A stretch of 64,000 nt of DNA from Gryllotalpicola ginsengisoli DSM 22003 (GCF_000419445.1 NZ_AULK01000001.1:248001-312000); one strand, 5' to 3'; positions 49,078 through 58,740 are shown, counted from the first letter of the stretch. A program made the numbers and translations. Notes: generated from the letters alone by a model not told the origin.

Positions 49078-51327
49078 CTAGCCCGCGCTGACGCGGTAGA
49101 CGTCGTAGACGGCGTCGATGCGGCGCACCGCGTTGAGCACGCGGTCGAGGTGGGTGGTGTCGCCCATCTCGAAGACGTACCGCGACAGGGCCAGCCGGTC
49201 GCTCGTCGTCTGCACGCTCGCGGAGAGGATGTTGACGTGGTGCTCCGACAGCACCCGGGTGATGTCGCTGAGCAGTCCGGAGCGGTCGAGCGCCTCCACC
49301 TGGATCTGCACCAGGAACACGCCCTTGTTCTCCTCGGCCCACTCGACGTCGATCATCCGGTCGGGCTCGGCCATGAGGCCCTTCACGTTGTGGCAGTCCG
49401 CCTGGTGCACCGATACGCCGGAGCCGCGGGTGATGAAGCCGACGATCGGGTCCCCGGGCACCGGGGTGCAGCACTTGGCGAGCTTGACGAGGATGTCGGG
49501 GGCCCCGCGCACGAGCACGCCCGAGTCGCTCGAGGAGCGCACCCGGCGCCGGCCGGCGGGGGGCAGATCGGGGGCGGGGCTCTCCTCCTCGTCCTGCTGC
49601 AGCCCGGCCATGAGCTTCTCGAGCACGGACTGCGTCGACACGTGCCCCTCGCCGACGGCGGCGTAGAGCGCCTCCACGCTGTCCAGGTGCAGCTGGGTCG
49701 CGACATCCGTCAGCGACTCGGTGCTCATCAGGCGGGTCAGCGGCAGGTTCTGCTTGCGCATGGCGCGCGCGATCGCGTCCTTGCCCTGCTCGACAGCCTC
49801 GTCGCGGCGCTCCTTGGTGAACCACTGCTTGATCTTGCTGCGCGCGCGCGGGCTCTTGACGAAGTTCAGCCAGTCCTGGCTGGGGCCCGCATCCGGGTTC
49901 TTCGAGGTGAACACCTCGACGACGTCGCCCGTTGCGAGCTCGGAGTCGAGCGGCACCAGGCGGCCGTTCACCTTCGCGCCCATGGTGCGGTGGCCGACCT
50001 CGGTGTGCACCGCGTACGCGAAGTCGACCGGGGTCGCCCCCTGCGGCAGGCCGATCACCTTGCCCTTGGGGGTGAAGACGTAGACCTCCTTGGCGCCGAT
50101 CTCGTAGCGCAGCGAGTCGAGGAACTCGCTCGGGTCGTCGGTCTCGGCCTGCCAGTCGGTGATGTGGGCGAGCCAGGTCAGGTCGGCGTCGACCTGCCGC
50201 TTGTCGTCCTTCGCACCGGCGGCGCGCTCCTTGTATTTGAAGTGCGCGGCGACGCCGTACTCGGCGCGCTGGTGCATCTCCTCGGTGCGGATCTGGATCT
50301 CGACCGCGCGGCCGCCGGGGCCGATGACGGTGGTGTGCAGCGACTGGTACAGGTTGTACTTCGGGGTCGCGATGTAGTCCTTGAACCGCCCCGGCATGGG
50401 CGTCCACCTGGCGTGAATCTGGCCCAGCACCGCGTAGCAGTCGCGCACCGTCGTCACGAGCACGCGGATGCCGACCAGGTCGTAGATCTCGTCGAACTCG
50501 CGTCCCCGCACGACCATCTTCTGGTAGATCGAGTAGTACTGCTTGGGCCGGCCGACGACCTTTCCGCGGATGCGCGCGGCCTTCAGGTCTTCGTCGATCG
50601 CGTCGATCACCTGCTGCACGACCCGCTCGCGTTCGGGCGAGCGCTGCTTGACGAGGTTCTCGATCTCGACGTACAGCTTCGGCTGCAGCACCGCGAAGCT
50701 CAGGTCCTCGAGCTCGCTCTTGATGGTCTGGATGCCGAGCCGGTGCGCGAGCGGCGCGTAGATCTCGAGCGTCTCCTTCGCCTTCCGCTCGGCGTTCTGC
50801 TTGGGCATGAAGCCCCAGGTGCGGGCGTTGTGCAGGCGGTCCGCGAGCTTGATGACCAGCACCCGGATGTCCTTCGACATCGCGATGATCATCTTGCGCA
50901 CGGTCTCGGCCTGCGCGCTGTCGCCGTACTTCACCTTGTCGAGCTTGGTGACGCCGTCGACGAGCATCGCGATCTCGCTGCCGAAGTCCTGGGTGAGCTG
51001 GTCGAGCGTGTAGTCGGTGTCCTCGACGGTGTCGTGGAGCAGCGCCGCGGCGATCGTCTTCGCCCCGATGCCCAGGTCGGCGAGGATCTGCGCGACGGCG
51101 AGCGGATGCGTGATGTACGGCTCCCCGCTGCGCCGGGTCTGCCCCTGGTGTGCGAGCTCAGCGGCGCGGTAGGCGCGTTCGATCAGACCCACATCCGCTT
51201 TGGGGTGGTGCTGGCGCACGGTGCGCAGCAGCATGTCGAGGGCGCCGCCCTGCTGCGCCCGGGAGAACAGCCGGGGCACCAGACGGCGCAGCGAGGCGGT
51301 CTGATTGCTCGTTGTCGTATCGACCAT
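49078..51327 (-). CDS. relA: Bifunctional (p)ppGpp synthetase/hydrolase
   Basis: Stringent response enzyme, the sole long RSH type in most actinobacteria. The 749-residue protein has the hydrolase HD domain (AALLHDTVEDTDYT, about 94-107), the synthetase domain (YDLVGIRVLV, PGRFKDYIATPKYNLYQSLHT), TGS (VYVFTPKGKVIGLPQGATPVDFAYAVHTEVG), a zinc-finger/helical region (KCCTPVPGDPIVGFITRG) and a C-terminal ACT domain. Both catalytic cores look intact. It follows secF by 21 bases with GGAGG before the ATG; the apt gene usually found between them is absent. Confidence 0.97.
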   Translation of the reverse strand: MVDTTTSNQTASLRRLVPRLFSRAQQGGALDMLLRTVRQHHPKADVGLIERAYRAAELAHQGQTRRSGEPYITHPLAVAQILADLGIGAKTIAAALLHDTVEDTDYTLDQLTQDFGSEIAMLVDGVTKLDKVKYGDSAQAETVRKMIIAMSKDIRVLVIKLADRLHNARTWGFMPKQNAERKAKETLEIYAPLAHRLGIQTIKSELEDLSFAVLQPKLYVEIENLVKQRSPERERVVQQVIDAIDEDLKAARIRGKVVGRPKQYYSIYQKMVVRGREFDEIYDLVGIRVLVTTVRDCYAVLGQIHARWTPMPGRFKDYIATPKYNLYQSLHTTVIGPGGRAVEIQIRTEEMHQRAEYGVAAHFKYKERAAGAKDDKRQVDADLTWLAHITDWQAETDDPSEFLDSLRYEIGAKEVYVFTPKGKVIGLPQGATPVDFAYAVHTEVGHRTMGAKVNGRLVPLDSELATGDVVEVFTSKNPDAGPSQDWLNFVKSPRARSKIKQWFTKERRDEAVEQGKDAIARAMRKQNLPLTRLMSTESLTDVATQLHLDSVEALYAAVGEGHVSTQSVLEKLMAGLQQDEEESPAPDLPPAGRRRVRSSSDSGVLVRGAPDILVKLAKCCTPVPGDPIVGFITRGSGVSVHQADCHNVKGLMAEPDRMIDVEWAEENKGVFLVQIQVEALDRSGLLSDITRVLSEHHVNILSASVQTTSDRLALSRYVFEMGDTTHLDRVLNAVRRIDAVYDVYRVSAG

Positions 51328-51348
51328 GGTGACCGCCTCCTCGCCCCA

Positions 51349-52365
51349 TTATCGCGTGACGGCGGCACTCTCCGCGTCGACCGGTGCCTTGGCCCGTGCG
51401 GAGCGCACCCGGCGATCGTGCTTGGCGATCTCGGGCTCGTTCTCGCGCAGCCAGGCGTAGAGCGGGGCGGCGACGAACACGCTCGAGTAGGTGCCGATCA
51501 GGATGCCGACGAACAGGGAGAGGGAGATGTCCTCCAGGGTCGCCGCGCCGAGCACGAACGATCCGATGAAGAGGATGCCCGCGACCGGCAGCGCCGCGAT
51601 GACGGCGGTGTTGATGGACCGCACCAGGGTCTGGTTGACGGCGAGGTTGACCGACTCGCCGAAGGTGCGGCTGAGGCGCGACTTGTCCTCCCCCGTGTTC
51701 TCGCGCACCTTGTCGAACACGACGACCGTGTCGTACAGCGAGTAGCCGAGGATGGTGAGGAATCCGATGACCGTCGCCGGCGTGATCTCGAAGCCGGTGA
51801 GCGCGTAGACGCCGGCGGTGAAGATCAGGTCGTGGAAGAGCGTGATGATCGCGGCGAGCGACATCTTCCAGGTGCGGAAGTACAGCGCCATGCCGATGAA
51901 GGCGAGGATCAGGAACACGCCGAGGCCCTGCAGCGCCTTCCGGCTGACGTCCTGGCCCCAGGCCGGCCCGATGTACGACGAGGTGATGTCGTCCTCGTCG
52001 ACCTTGTAGCCGTCGGCCAGTTCCTGGGTGACCTTCTTGGTCTGGTTCGTGGTCAGCTGGTCCGTCGTGACGCGCACGCCGTCGCCGTTGACGACGGTGG
52101 TCTGCACGACCGCGTCGGACTTGACGTCGTGCACCGCCGCGATGGCGATGTTCTGGTTGGTGGACTTGGTGTGCGAGACCTCGAACTGCGAGCCGCCGCG
52201 GAAGTCGATGCCCCAGTTGAAGCCGCCGCCCACGATCGGCACGAGGATGCACACCACCATCAGCACCGCGGAGATCCCGAGCCACAGCCTGCGGCGGCCG
52301 ACGAAGTCGATCGACCGGGCGCCGGTGAAGAGGTCGTTGCCGAACTGCTGGAAACGCGAAGGCAT
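51349..52365 (-). CDS. secF: Protein translocase subunit SecF
   Basis: Proton-driven accessory subunit of the Sec translocon, partner of SecD. 338 residues: helix 1 at about 30-50, a periplasmic domain beginning WGIDFRGGSQFEV, then five helices including the conserved GYSLYDTVVVFDKVRENT. The ATG overlaps the secD stop by one base (TGATG). Confidence 0.97.
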   Translation of the reverse strand: MPSRFQQFGNDLFTGARSIDFVGRRRLWLGISAVLMVVCILVPIVGGGFNWGIDFRGGSQFEVSHTKSTNQNIAIAAVHDVKSDAVVQTTVVNGDGVRVTTDQLTTNQTKKVTQELADGYKVDEDDITSSYIGPAWGQDVSRKALQGLGVFLILAFIGMALYFRTWKMSLAAIITLFHDLIFTAGVYALTGFEITPATVIGFLTILGYSLYDTVVVFDKVRENTGEDKSRLSRTFGESVNLAVNQTLVRSINTAVIAALPVAGILFIGSFVLGAATLEDISLSLFVGILIGTYSSVFVAAPLYAWLRENEPEIAKHDRRVRSARAKAPVDAESAAVTR

Positions 52366-54107
52366 CAGTCGTCCTTTCCGTCGCCGGCGCCGCCGGCGTT
52401 CTGCAGGGCCGCCTTGCGCTCTGCGATCGTCTGGCGCTTGGCCGCCTCCTTGCGGGCGCCGGCCAGCTTGGCCGAGCTCACCGCCACGGGCGGCCGGAAC
52501 TGCCCGGCTCCGCGGTAGACGGCGCCGAGGGCGCTGGGGTCGAGACCGGAGAGCTTGTGGCCGGAGGCGAAGAACGGGGTGCGGGCGAGCAGCCGCAGGA
52601 TCGGATGCGTGAACATGACGACCACGATGACGTCGATGATCGTCGTGAGGCCGAGGGTGAACGCGAAGCCCTGCACGTTGCCGACGGCGAGGAAGTACAG
52701 CACGATCGCCGACAGCAGGTTCGTGCTCTTGGCCGCGTAGATGGTGGCCCGGGCCCGCTTCCATCCCGCCTCCACGGCGGAGATCAGCTCGCGACCGCCG
52801 CGCAGCTCATCCCTGATGCGCTCGAAGTAGACGATGAACGAGTCGGCGGTGAATCCGATCGCGACGATCAGACCCGCGACGCCCGCCAGCGACAGGCGGT
52901 AGCCCATCTCCCAGGACAGCACCGCGATCGACAGGTAGCTGAGGGCCGCGGCGATGACGAGCGAGAAGATCGTCACGAAGCCGAGCGTGCGGTACTGGAA
53001 CAGCGTGTAGATGAACACCAGCAGCAGACCGATCGCGCCGGCGATCATGCCCGACAGCAGCTGCGTCGAGCCGAGGGTGGCCGAGATGGTGTCGGAGCTC
53101 TGCACCTTGAAGCTGACCGGCAGGGCGCCGAACTTCAGCTGGTCGGCCAGCGCCTGAGCGGATTCCTGCGTGAAGGAGCCCGTGATCTGCGAGGTGTTGC
53201 CCGTGATGACGCCCTGCATCTGCGGCGCCTCGAGCACCTTGCCGTCGAGCACGAACGCGAACTGGGAACGCGCGTCGGAGGTGCCGGCCTCTTCGGCGGC
53301 CTCGTAGTAGTTGTAGAGCCGCTGGCTGACCTTGTCGAAGGCCGCTGCGCCCTTCTTGTCGAAGGTCAGATTGACCGCCCACTGACCCGTGGAGACGCCC
53401 TGGGAGCTCGTGACGGTGCCGGCCGAGGCATCCGTGATGTGGCTGCCCTCGACCTCGACCGGGCCGAGCAGGTACTTGGTCGTGCCGTCGCTGTCGCAGG
53501 TGACGAGCGGCTTGGAGGCGGGAGCGACGTTGGTGTCCGCGTTCTTCAGCGAAGAGCAGTCGAACGACTCGTACTCCGCCTCGAGGTATGGGGTGACGTA
53601 GTTCAGGTCGCTCGCGTCGGTCGGCTTTGCGGTCGGGGTGTTGGCGAGCGTCGGGGCGGGCGTCGGGTACGGCGTCTCCTTGCCGTCGTCGCCGGTGAAG
53701 CTCGTCGTGGCGGGCGACTCGGCGAGCAGCACGGGGCGCAGCTCCATCTTGGAGGAGGCTTCGATGCGCTCCCGGGTCGCCTCGTCGAGCTTGCCCGGAA
53801 CGTCGACCACGATGTTGTCGTTGCCCTGGGTCGACACGGTCGCCTCCGAGACGCCGGACGCGTCCACGCGCTGGCGGATGATCGACACCGCCTGGTCCAG
53901 CTCGTCGCTCGTGACGTGCTTTCCGTGCTCGAGCGCGGGGGTCAGGATCACCTCGGTGCCGCCCTGGAGATCGAGGCCGAGCTTGGGGGCGATCGTGGCC
54001 CCTCCCCACAGCACGCCCCCGGCGAGGGCGGCCACGAGGGCGACGATGATCACCCCCAGCCAGATCAGGGAGCGCGATGCGTGCCGTACGGGGGACGACT
54101 TCGCCAT
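52365..54107 (-). CDS. secD: Protein translocase subunit SecD
   Basis: 580 residues: an N-terminal helix (about 14-38), the GLDLQGGTEVILTP start of the P1 head domain, a large extracytoplasmic region with a Pro/Thr-rich insert around residues 145-170, and five C-terminal helices with VAIGFTADSFIVYFERIRDELRGG, which carries the RND-type Asp. A basic C-terminal tail (KLAGARKEAAKRQTIAERKAA) is presumably cytoplasmic. Between yajC and secF, the classic sec operon. Confidence 0.97.
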   Translation of the reverse strand: MAKSSPVRHASRSLIWLGVIIVALVAALAGGVLWGGATIAPKLGLDLQGGTEVILTPALEHGKHVTSDELDQAVSIIRQRVDASGVSEATVSTQGNDNIVVDVPGKLDEATRERIEASSKMELRPVLLAESPATTSFTGDDGKETPYPTPAPTLANTPTAKPTDASDLNYVTPYLEAEYESFDCSSLKNADTNVAPASKPLVTCDSDGTTKYLLGPVEVEGSHITDASAGTVTSSQGVSTGQWAVNLTFDKKGAAAFDKVSQRLYNYYEAAEEAGTSDARSQFAFVLDGKVLEAPQMQGVITGNTSQITGSFTQESAQALADQLKFGALPVSFKVQSSDTISATLGSTQLLSGMIAGAIGLLLVFIYTLFQYRTLGFVTIFSLVIAAALSYLSIAVLSWEMGYRLSLAGVAGLIVAIGFTADSFIVYFERIRDELRGGRELISAVEAGWKRARATIYAAKSTNLLSAIVLYFLAVGNVQGFAFTLGLTTIIDVIVVVMFTHPILRLLARTPFFASGHKLSGLDPSALGAVYRGAGQFRPPVAVSSAKLAGARKEAAKRQTIAERKAALQNAGGAGDGKDD

Positions 54108-54173
54108 GGGCGGGAACTCAGCTTTCTTCCCGTGAGAGCCAGGGACTCTCGCGAGCGGATGGTCGGGACGGTC

Positions 54174-54596
54174 TTATTCGTCGTTCTTGGTCGTCGGGGT
54201 GATCCGCTCGCCGAACTCGGGCGCGCCGCCGGCGTCGGCGGCCTGCTTCTGCGCCGCGGCGTTCGCGTCGTCGACGGCGCTGGTCGACGTCGCGCTGTCG
54301 GCTGCGGCGGCGGTCGGCTCCTCCGGCTTCGGCTCCTCGATGCGGGCGATGGTCTGGCGGTGCACCGTGGCGAGATTGCCCGGGCTCACCTCGAGCACGA
54401 CCTTGTTGTTCTCGGCGTCGACGGACTTCACCGTGCCGAACAGCCCGAAGTTGGTCATCACCTCGACCCCGGGCTGCAGCTTCGCAGCCTTCTCGGCCTC
54501 GGCGGCCTGGCGTTTGCGGTTGTTCCGCCACGTCCAGAAGAAGAAGAACGCGATGATCACGAACATCGCGACGATCAAGAAGGTGTTGTCGCCCAT
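54174..54596 (-). CDS. yajC: Sec translocon accessory protein YajC
   Basis: Small SecDF partner. One N-terminal helix (FLIVAMFVIIAFFFFW, residues 6-21), a basic stop and the conserved LQPGVEVMTNFGLFGTVKSVD core, then an Ala-rich acidic tail. 140 residues from the ATG at 54596. An AAAGGA lies about 12 bases upstream, rather far. A GTG at 54635 would lengthen the protein by 13 residues. Confidence 0.94.
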   Translation of the reverse strand: MGDNTFLIVAMFVIIAFFFFWTWRNNRKRQAAEAEKAAKLQPGVEVMTNFGLFGTVKSVDAENNKVVLEVSPGNLATVHRQTIARIEEPKPEEPTAAAADSATSTSAVDDANAAAQKQAADAGGAPEFGERITPTTKNDE

Positions 54597-54676
54597 GAAG
54601 AGGGGAAGTCCTTTCGATGTGAGGGAAGCACTCACCTCACGCTCGGGTGTTGCCTCGGCCGATCGGCCTGGTGGCG

Positions 54677-54682
54677 ATTATA
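54677..54682 (-). promoter_or_regulatory. Consensus -10 box for yajC-secD-secF-relA
   Basis: A perfect TATAAT on the minus strand, overlapping the last two ruvB codons region and stop. No good -35 at 16-18 bases. A GGCCGATCGGCC palindrome (54657-54668) lies at the expected start of the transcript. Confidence 0.4.
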
Positions 54683-55742
54683 GGTTATCGGTGAACAGCG
54701 GCTGCTGGGCGCCGGACGGGCCCCGCCCGGGCTCGAGTCCGAAGTGCCGCCACGCCTGCGCCGTGGCCACGCGACCGCGCGGCGTGCGGGAGACGAGGCC
54801 GATGCGCACGAGGAACGGCTCGACCACCGACTCGATCGTCTCCGCCTCCTCCCCCACCGAGACGGCGAGGGTGGACAGCCCGACGGGTCCTCCGTCGAAA
54901 CGCGTCAGGATCGTCTCCATCACCGCGCGGTCGAGCCGGTCGAGACCCAGCGGGTCGACGTCGTACAGCTCGAGCGCGGCCTGCACGGCGGCCAGATCCG
55001 CCCGGGCTGCGTCGCGCCCCGACGGCGCCTGGCCGTGCACGAGCGCGTAGTCGCGCACGCGGCGCAGCAGCCGGTTCGCGATGCGCGGGGTGCCGCGGCT
55101 GCGGCGGGCGATCTCGGCCAGCGCGCGCTTGTCGATGTCGAGCTCGAGCATGCCGGCGGCGCGGTCGAGCACCTGCTCGAGCTCCTCGTCGGAGTAGAAC
55201 TCGAGATGCGCGGTGAACCCGAACCGGTCGCGCAGCGGATTCGGCAGCAGACCCGAGCGGGTCGTCGCGCCCACCAGGGTGAACGGCGCGAGGTCGAGCG
55301 GGATGCTCGTGGCGCCGGCGCCCTTGCCGACCATGATGTCGATGCGGAAGTCCTCCATGGCGAGGTAGAGCATCTCCTCCGCGCTGCGCGCCATGCGGTG
55401 GATCTCGTCGATGAAGAGCACCTCGCCGGGCACGAGCGAGGAGAGCACCGCCGCCAGGTCGCCGGCGTGCTGGATGGCGGGGCCGCTGGACATGCGCAGC
55501 GGCCGGTCGCTCTCCGCCGCCACGATCATCGCGAGCGTCGTCTTGCCGAGCCCAGGGGGGCCGGCGAGCAGGATGTGGTCGGCGGTGCGCTCCTGCAGGC
55601 GCGCGGCCGTGAGCAGCAGCTGCAGCTGCCCGCGCACCTTGGCCTGGCCCACGAACTCGGTGAGGGTCTTCGGCCGCAGCGCGCCCTCGAAGGCGAGCTC
55701 CGCCTCGCCCTGGGCCTGCGGCGCGGTCAGGTCGTCGCTCAC
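54678..55742 (-). CDS. ruvB: Holliday junction branch migration helicase RuvB
   Basis: Hexameric AAA+ motor of the RuvABC resolvasome. The 354-residue protein has Walker [15 protein letters not shown], Walker [10 protein letters not shown], the sensor [11 protein letters not shown], and the C-terminal winged helix with the arginine finger region [15 protein letters not shown]. The GTG start overlaps the ruvA stop (GTGA). Confidence 0.98.
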   Translation of the reverse strand: MSDDLTAPQAQGEAELAFEGALRPKTLTEFVGQAKVRGQLQLLLTAARLQERTADHILLAGPPGLGKTTLAMIVAAESDRPLRMSSGPAIQHAGDLAAVLSSLVPGEVLFIDEIHRMARSAEEMLYLAMEDFRIDIMVGKGAGATSIPLDLAPFTLVGATTRSGLLPNPLRDRFGFTAHLEFYSDEELEQVLDRAAGMLELDIDKRALAEIARRSRGTPRIANRLLRRVRDYALVHGQAPSGRDAARADLAAVQAALELYDVDPLGLDRLDRAVMETILTRFDGGPVGLSTLAVSVGEEAETIESVVEPFLVRIGLVSRTPRGRVATAQAWRHFGLEPGRGPSGAQQPLFTDNL

Positions 55743-56383
55743 CGGCGCGCCCCCGCGGGGTGCTGTGCGGCGGGGCCGAGCAGCGCGAGCGCGCGGCGCA
55801 GCAGCGCGGGCACGCTCGACGCGGCGGCATCGGATGCGGCGTCGCCCAGCTCCTCGAAGACGTCGGCCACGGCCTGGGCGGCGGTCTTCTCCGGCCAGCC
55901 GAGCCCGACCAGCGCGATCCGCACGTCGTCGGCGACGGACGTCGACGGAGCGGCGGTCGCGGGCGCCGCGGCGACCCGGGTGGTGACGTGCAGCTTCCCG
56001 GCGAGCGAGACGACGATGAGCTTGGCGGTCTTCGGGCCGATGCCGCTCACCTTTCGGAACGCCGAGTCGTCGTCGGCCTGCACCGCGGCGGCGATCTGGT
56101 CGGGGGTGAGCGCGGCGAGGACGCCGAGGGCCGACTTCGGCCCGACGCCGTTCACCCCGAGCAGCAGCTCGAACACCTCGAGCCGCTCCGCGTCCTCGAA
56201 GCCGAACAGGCTGAGCGCATCCTCCCGCACCACCAACGAGGTGTGCACGAAGGCCTCGTCGCCGACGCGCAGCGAGAGCGCGTGCTCGGGCGTGACGTTC
56301 ACGAGATAGCCCACCCCCGAGACCTCGAGCACGAGGGCGGAGCCGGATGCGCGCAGCACGGTGCCGCGGAGCGAGCTGATCAT
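55739..56383 (-). CDS. ruvA: Holliday junction DNA-binding protein RuvA
   Basis: Tetrameric junction binder that loads RuvB. The 214-residue protein has the OB fold ([10 protein letters not shown]...[10 protein letters not shown]), two helix-hairpin-helix motifs ([16 protein letters not shown] and [16 protein letters not shown]) and the C-terminal RuvB-contact domain. The ATG is preceded by TAGCCT seven bases upstream in the 68-base gap after ruvC, suggesting a separate leaderless promoter. Confidence 0.97.
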   Translation of the reverse strand: MISSLRGTVLRASGSALVLEVSGVGYLVNVTPEHALSLRVGDEAFVHTSLVVREDALSLFGFEDAERLEVFELLLGVNGVGPKSALGVLAALTPDQIAAAVQADDDSAFRKVSGIGPKTAKLIVVSLAGKLHVTTRVAAAPATAAPSTSVADDVRIALVGLGWPEKTAAQAVADVFEELGDAASDAAASSVPALLRRALALLGPAAQHPAGARR

Positions 56384-56396
56384 GTCCCCCAGGCTA
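56384..56396 (-). promoter_or_regulatory. Putative leaderless promoter of ruvA
   Basis: TAGCCT (complement of 56391-56396), seven bases (GGGGGAC), ATG. The G-run could also be a close, poor ribosome binding site. Confidence 0.42.
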
Positions 56397-56451
56397 CGGG
56401 CGCGCAGCGCCGAGGCGGCGCAGCGACACTCGAACACATGAACGAGGGTTG

Positions 56452-57036
56452 TCAGAACTGCTTGCGCACCGACTTCTCGGCGTCGAGCCAGGCGCGCTGC
56501 GCGGGGGTGAGGGCGCCCGCGGCTGCGCGCGGGGTGCGGCGCGAGGCATCCGTCGGGATGGCGCGGGCCGAGCGCCACGACGCCGCGATGGCGAGGGCGA
56601 GCGCATCCGCCGCATCCGCAGGCTTGGGCACCGCCTGCAGCCGCAGGATGCGCCGCACCATCTCGCCGACCTGCGCCTTCTCGGCCCCGCCGTAGCCGGT
56701 CACGGCGTTCTTCACCTCGCTCGGCGTGAACAGCTCGAGCGGAGTGCCGGAGCTCGCGGCCTCGTGGATGACGAGCCCGGACACCTGGGCGACGCCCATG
56801 ACGGTGTTGCGCTGGTTGTTCGCGAAGACCCGCTCGAGCGCCATGACGTCGGGCTCCGTGTCGGCGATGACTTCGCGCAGCCCGGCCAGGATGGTGACCA
56901 GCCGCTGCCCGTGCTCCATGTCCGACGGCGTACGCACGACGCCGACCCGTACCAGTTCGGGTGCGCGGCCGGCGTCGATCACCCCGTATCCGCAGCGCGT
57001 GAGTCCCGGGTCGATCCCGAGCACCCGCAGCGGCAT
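56452..57036 (-). CDS. ruvC: Holliday junction resolvase RuvC
   Basis: Endonuclease cutting junctions held by RuvAB. 194 residues with the catalytic Asp in VLGIDPGLTRCG, the Glu in MALERVFANNQRNT and the final acidic pair in PADAADALALAI. The C-terminal 30 residues or so are an extra polar extension. Six bases after yebC. Confidence 0.97.
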   Translation of the reverse strand: MPLRVLGIDPGLTRCGYGVIDAGRAPELVRVGVVRTPSDMEHGQRLVTILAGLREVIADTEPDVMALERVFANNQRNTVMGVAQVSGLVIHEAASSGTPLELFTPSEVKNAVTGYGGAEKAQVGEMVRRILRLQAVPKPADAADALALAIAASWRSARAIPTDASRRTPRAAAGALTPAQRAWLDAEKSVRKQF

Positions 57037-57042
57037 GGGCTG

Positions 57043-57804
57043 CTAGTCCTCGTCGTCCTCGAGCTCGGCCTGCACCTCGGGCGACAGGTCGAGGTTGGTG
57101 TAGACGTTCTGCACGTCGTCGCTGTCCTCCAGCGCGTCGATGAGCTTGAACACCTTGCGGGCGGTCTCCGCATCGGCCTCGACCTTGACGGATGCGACGA
57201 ACTCGACGTCCGCCGAGTCGTAGTCGATCCCCGCCTCCTGCAGCGCCGTGCGCGTCGCGACGAGCTCGCTCGGCTCGGTGATCACCTCGAACCCGTCGCC
57301 CTGGGCGGTGACCTCCTCGGCTCCGGCGTCGAGCACCGCGGCCAGCACGTCGTCCTCCGTCACGCCCTCGCCGGGCACGACGATGACGCCCTTGCGGCTG
57401 AAGTTGTAGGCGACCGAACCGGGGTCGGCCAGGGTGCCGCCGTTGCGCGACATCGCCGTGCGCACCTCGGCGGCCGCGCGGTTCTTGTTGTCGGTGAGGC
57501 ACTCGACCAGCAGGGCCACGCCGCCCGAGGCGTACCCCTCGTACATGATCGTCGCGTAGTCGACGGTCTCGCCGGTGAGGCCCGCGCCGCGCTTGATGGC
57601 GCGGTCGATGTTGTCGTTGGGGACCGAGGTCTTCTTCGCCTTCTGCACGGCGTCGGCGAGGGTCGGGTTGCCGGCGATGTCGGCGCCGCCGATCTTGGCC
57701 GCGACCTCGATGTTCTTGATCAGCTTCGCGAACGACTTGGCTCGGCGCTGGTCGATGACCGCCTTCTTGTGCTTCGTGGTCGCCCACTTGGAATGCCCGG
57801 ACAT
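57043..57804 (-). CDS. YebC/PmpR family regulator
   Basis: A conserved 253-residue protein starting [27 protein letters not shown], with [22 protein letters not shown] and a C-terminal acidic end. Members are described as transcription regulators, and more recently as ribosome-associated factors easing polyproline stalls. Heads the yebC-ruvC-ruvA-ruvB run. CAGGAG precedes the ATG. Confidence 0.96.
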   Translation of the reverse strand: MSGHSKWATTKHKKAVIDQRRAKSFAKLIKNIEVAAKIGGADIAGNPTLADAVQKAKKTSVPNDNIDRAIKRGAGLTGETVDYATIMYEGYASGGVALLVECLTDNKNRAAAEVRTAMSRNGGTLADPGSVAYNFSRKGVIVVPGEGVTEDDVLAAVLDAGAEEVTAQGDGFEVITEPSELVATRTALQEAGIDYDSADVEFVASVKVEADAETARKVFKLIDALEDSDDVQNVYTNLDLSPEVQAELEDDED

Positions 57805-57834
57805 GCGTCTCCTGAGTAGATATGCGTTCGGTCG

Positions 57835-57840
57835 ATTCTA
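57835..57840 (-). promoter_or_regulatory. -10 box of yebC-ruvC
   Basis: TAGAAT on the minus strand, 30 bases before the yebC ATG. The leader of about 23 bases includes CAGGAG. It lies 16 bases from the divergent -10 box of the pseudo-hydrolase gene. Confidence 0.45.
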
Positions 57841-57856
57841 CGAGAGGCCGCAGGCA

Positions 57857-57862
57857 TAGGGT
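57857..57862 (+). promoter_or_regulatory. Leaderless promoter of the pseudo-hydrolase gene
   Basis: TAGGGT, seven bases, ATG at 57870. No ribosome binding site. Confidence 0.5.
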
Positions 57863-57869
57863 TTCTGCT

Positions 57870-58682
57870 ATGCCCGTTTCCCTCTCGACCCGTCTCGGTC
57901 GGCTGGGGGTCAGGGTCGTGGAGGGGCCGACCCAGACCGCCGTGCTCTGGCACAGTTTCTTCGTCGACTCGCACAGCTGGGACCGCGTCGTGCCTGTGCT
58001 GTCGCAGATGCGCACGCTCGTGCTCATCGACGGTCCGTCGTTCGGCGCGAGCGACCCGCTCACCCGCCGCAGCACGATCGAGGAGTGCGCCCTCGCCGCC
58101 TTCGACGTGCTCGACGCGCTCGGCATCGACCGCGTCGACTGGGTGGGCAACGGCTGGGGCGGTCAGGTCGGCATCGCCGCCGCGGTCGCGATGCCGCGGC
58201 GCATCCGATCTCTCGTCGCCATCGGCGCGCCCACGCCGCCGCTCGCCGGCCGGGAACGGCGGGGCCTGGCCTCCGCGCTGCCGCTGATCCGCGCCTTCGG
58301 GTTCCCCGGGTGGATCCGGCGCCGGCTGCTGCACTCGATCCTCAACGACCGCACCATCGCGGTCGACCCGGTGGCCACGCGCATCGTCACCGAGGGGTTC
58401 GAGCACGTCGACCGGAGCGGTTTCATCCGCGCGGCGAAGTCGTTCGTGCTCGATCGGCCCTCGCTGGAGGCGGCGGCGCTCGAGGTCGAGGCGCCGTCGG
58501 TGTTCGTCGCGGGCGACGACCGCCTGGGCTGGGGCCCGGCCCAGGCCGAGGCGGTCACCGACCGGATGGCCAACGGGCGCACCCGCACGCTCTACGGCGT
58601 GCGCAACATCGCCCCGCTGGAGGACCCGGATGCCGTCGCCGGCATGGTGCGGGAGCAGTGGGCGGTCACCGGCCGCAGATGA
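57870..58682 (+). CDS. Alpha/beta hydrolase fold protein with degenerate triad
   Basis: A 270-residue cytoplasmic alpha/beta-fold protein: strand and oxyanion region VLWHSFFVDSHSWDRVVPVL, the nucleophile elbow VGNGWGGQVG and a late VFVAGDDR acid strand. The nucleophile position (residue 95, codon GGC at 58152-58154) is Gly rather than Ser, Asp or Cys. Where GHxPPLEDP is expected the sequence is RNIAPLEDP (residue 246 Asn). Only the acid remains. The frame is intact, so this looks like a maintained non-catalytic relative, not decay. Divergent from yebC, followed by the sialidase gene. Confidence 0.85.
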   Translation: MPVSLSTRLGRLGVRVVEGPTQTAVLWHSFFVDSHSWDRVVPVLSQMRTLVLIDGPSFGASDPLTRRSTIEECALAAFDVLDALGIDRVDWVGNGWGGQVGIAAAVAMPRRIRSLVAIGAPTPPLAGRERRGLASALPLIRAFGFPGWIRRRLLHSILNDRTIAVDPVATRIVTEGFEHVDRSGFIRAAKSFVLDRPSLEAAALEVEAPSVFVAGDDRLGWGPAQAEAVTDRMANGRTRTLYGVRNIAPLEDPDAVAGMVREQWAVTGRR

Positions 58683-58727
58683 GCCTCCGGCGGGCGGCGC
58701 CTGCCGGATTCTGACAGCCCGGGCTGT

Positions 58728-58733
58728 TACCGT
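58728..58733 (+). promoter_or_regulatory. Leaderless promoter of the sialidase gene
   Basis: TACCGT, seven bases, ATG at 58741. It lies in the 58-base gap after the preceding gene. Confidence 0.45.
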
Positions 58734-58740
58734 CGTGGCG

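Noticed and set aside
47215-52518. 1767-codon plus-strand open frame across DUF349, relA and secF
   Set aside because: It shifts frame against DUF349 and lies antisense to relA and secF; no domain is recognisable and the real genes explain the lack of stops.
57822-58682. Pseudogene call for the hydrolase-fold gene
   Set aside because: The frame is full length with a promoter and no frameshift; only catalytic residues are changed, so a non-catalytic protein fits better than decay.
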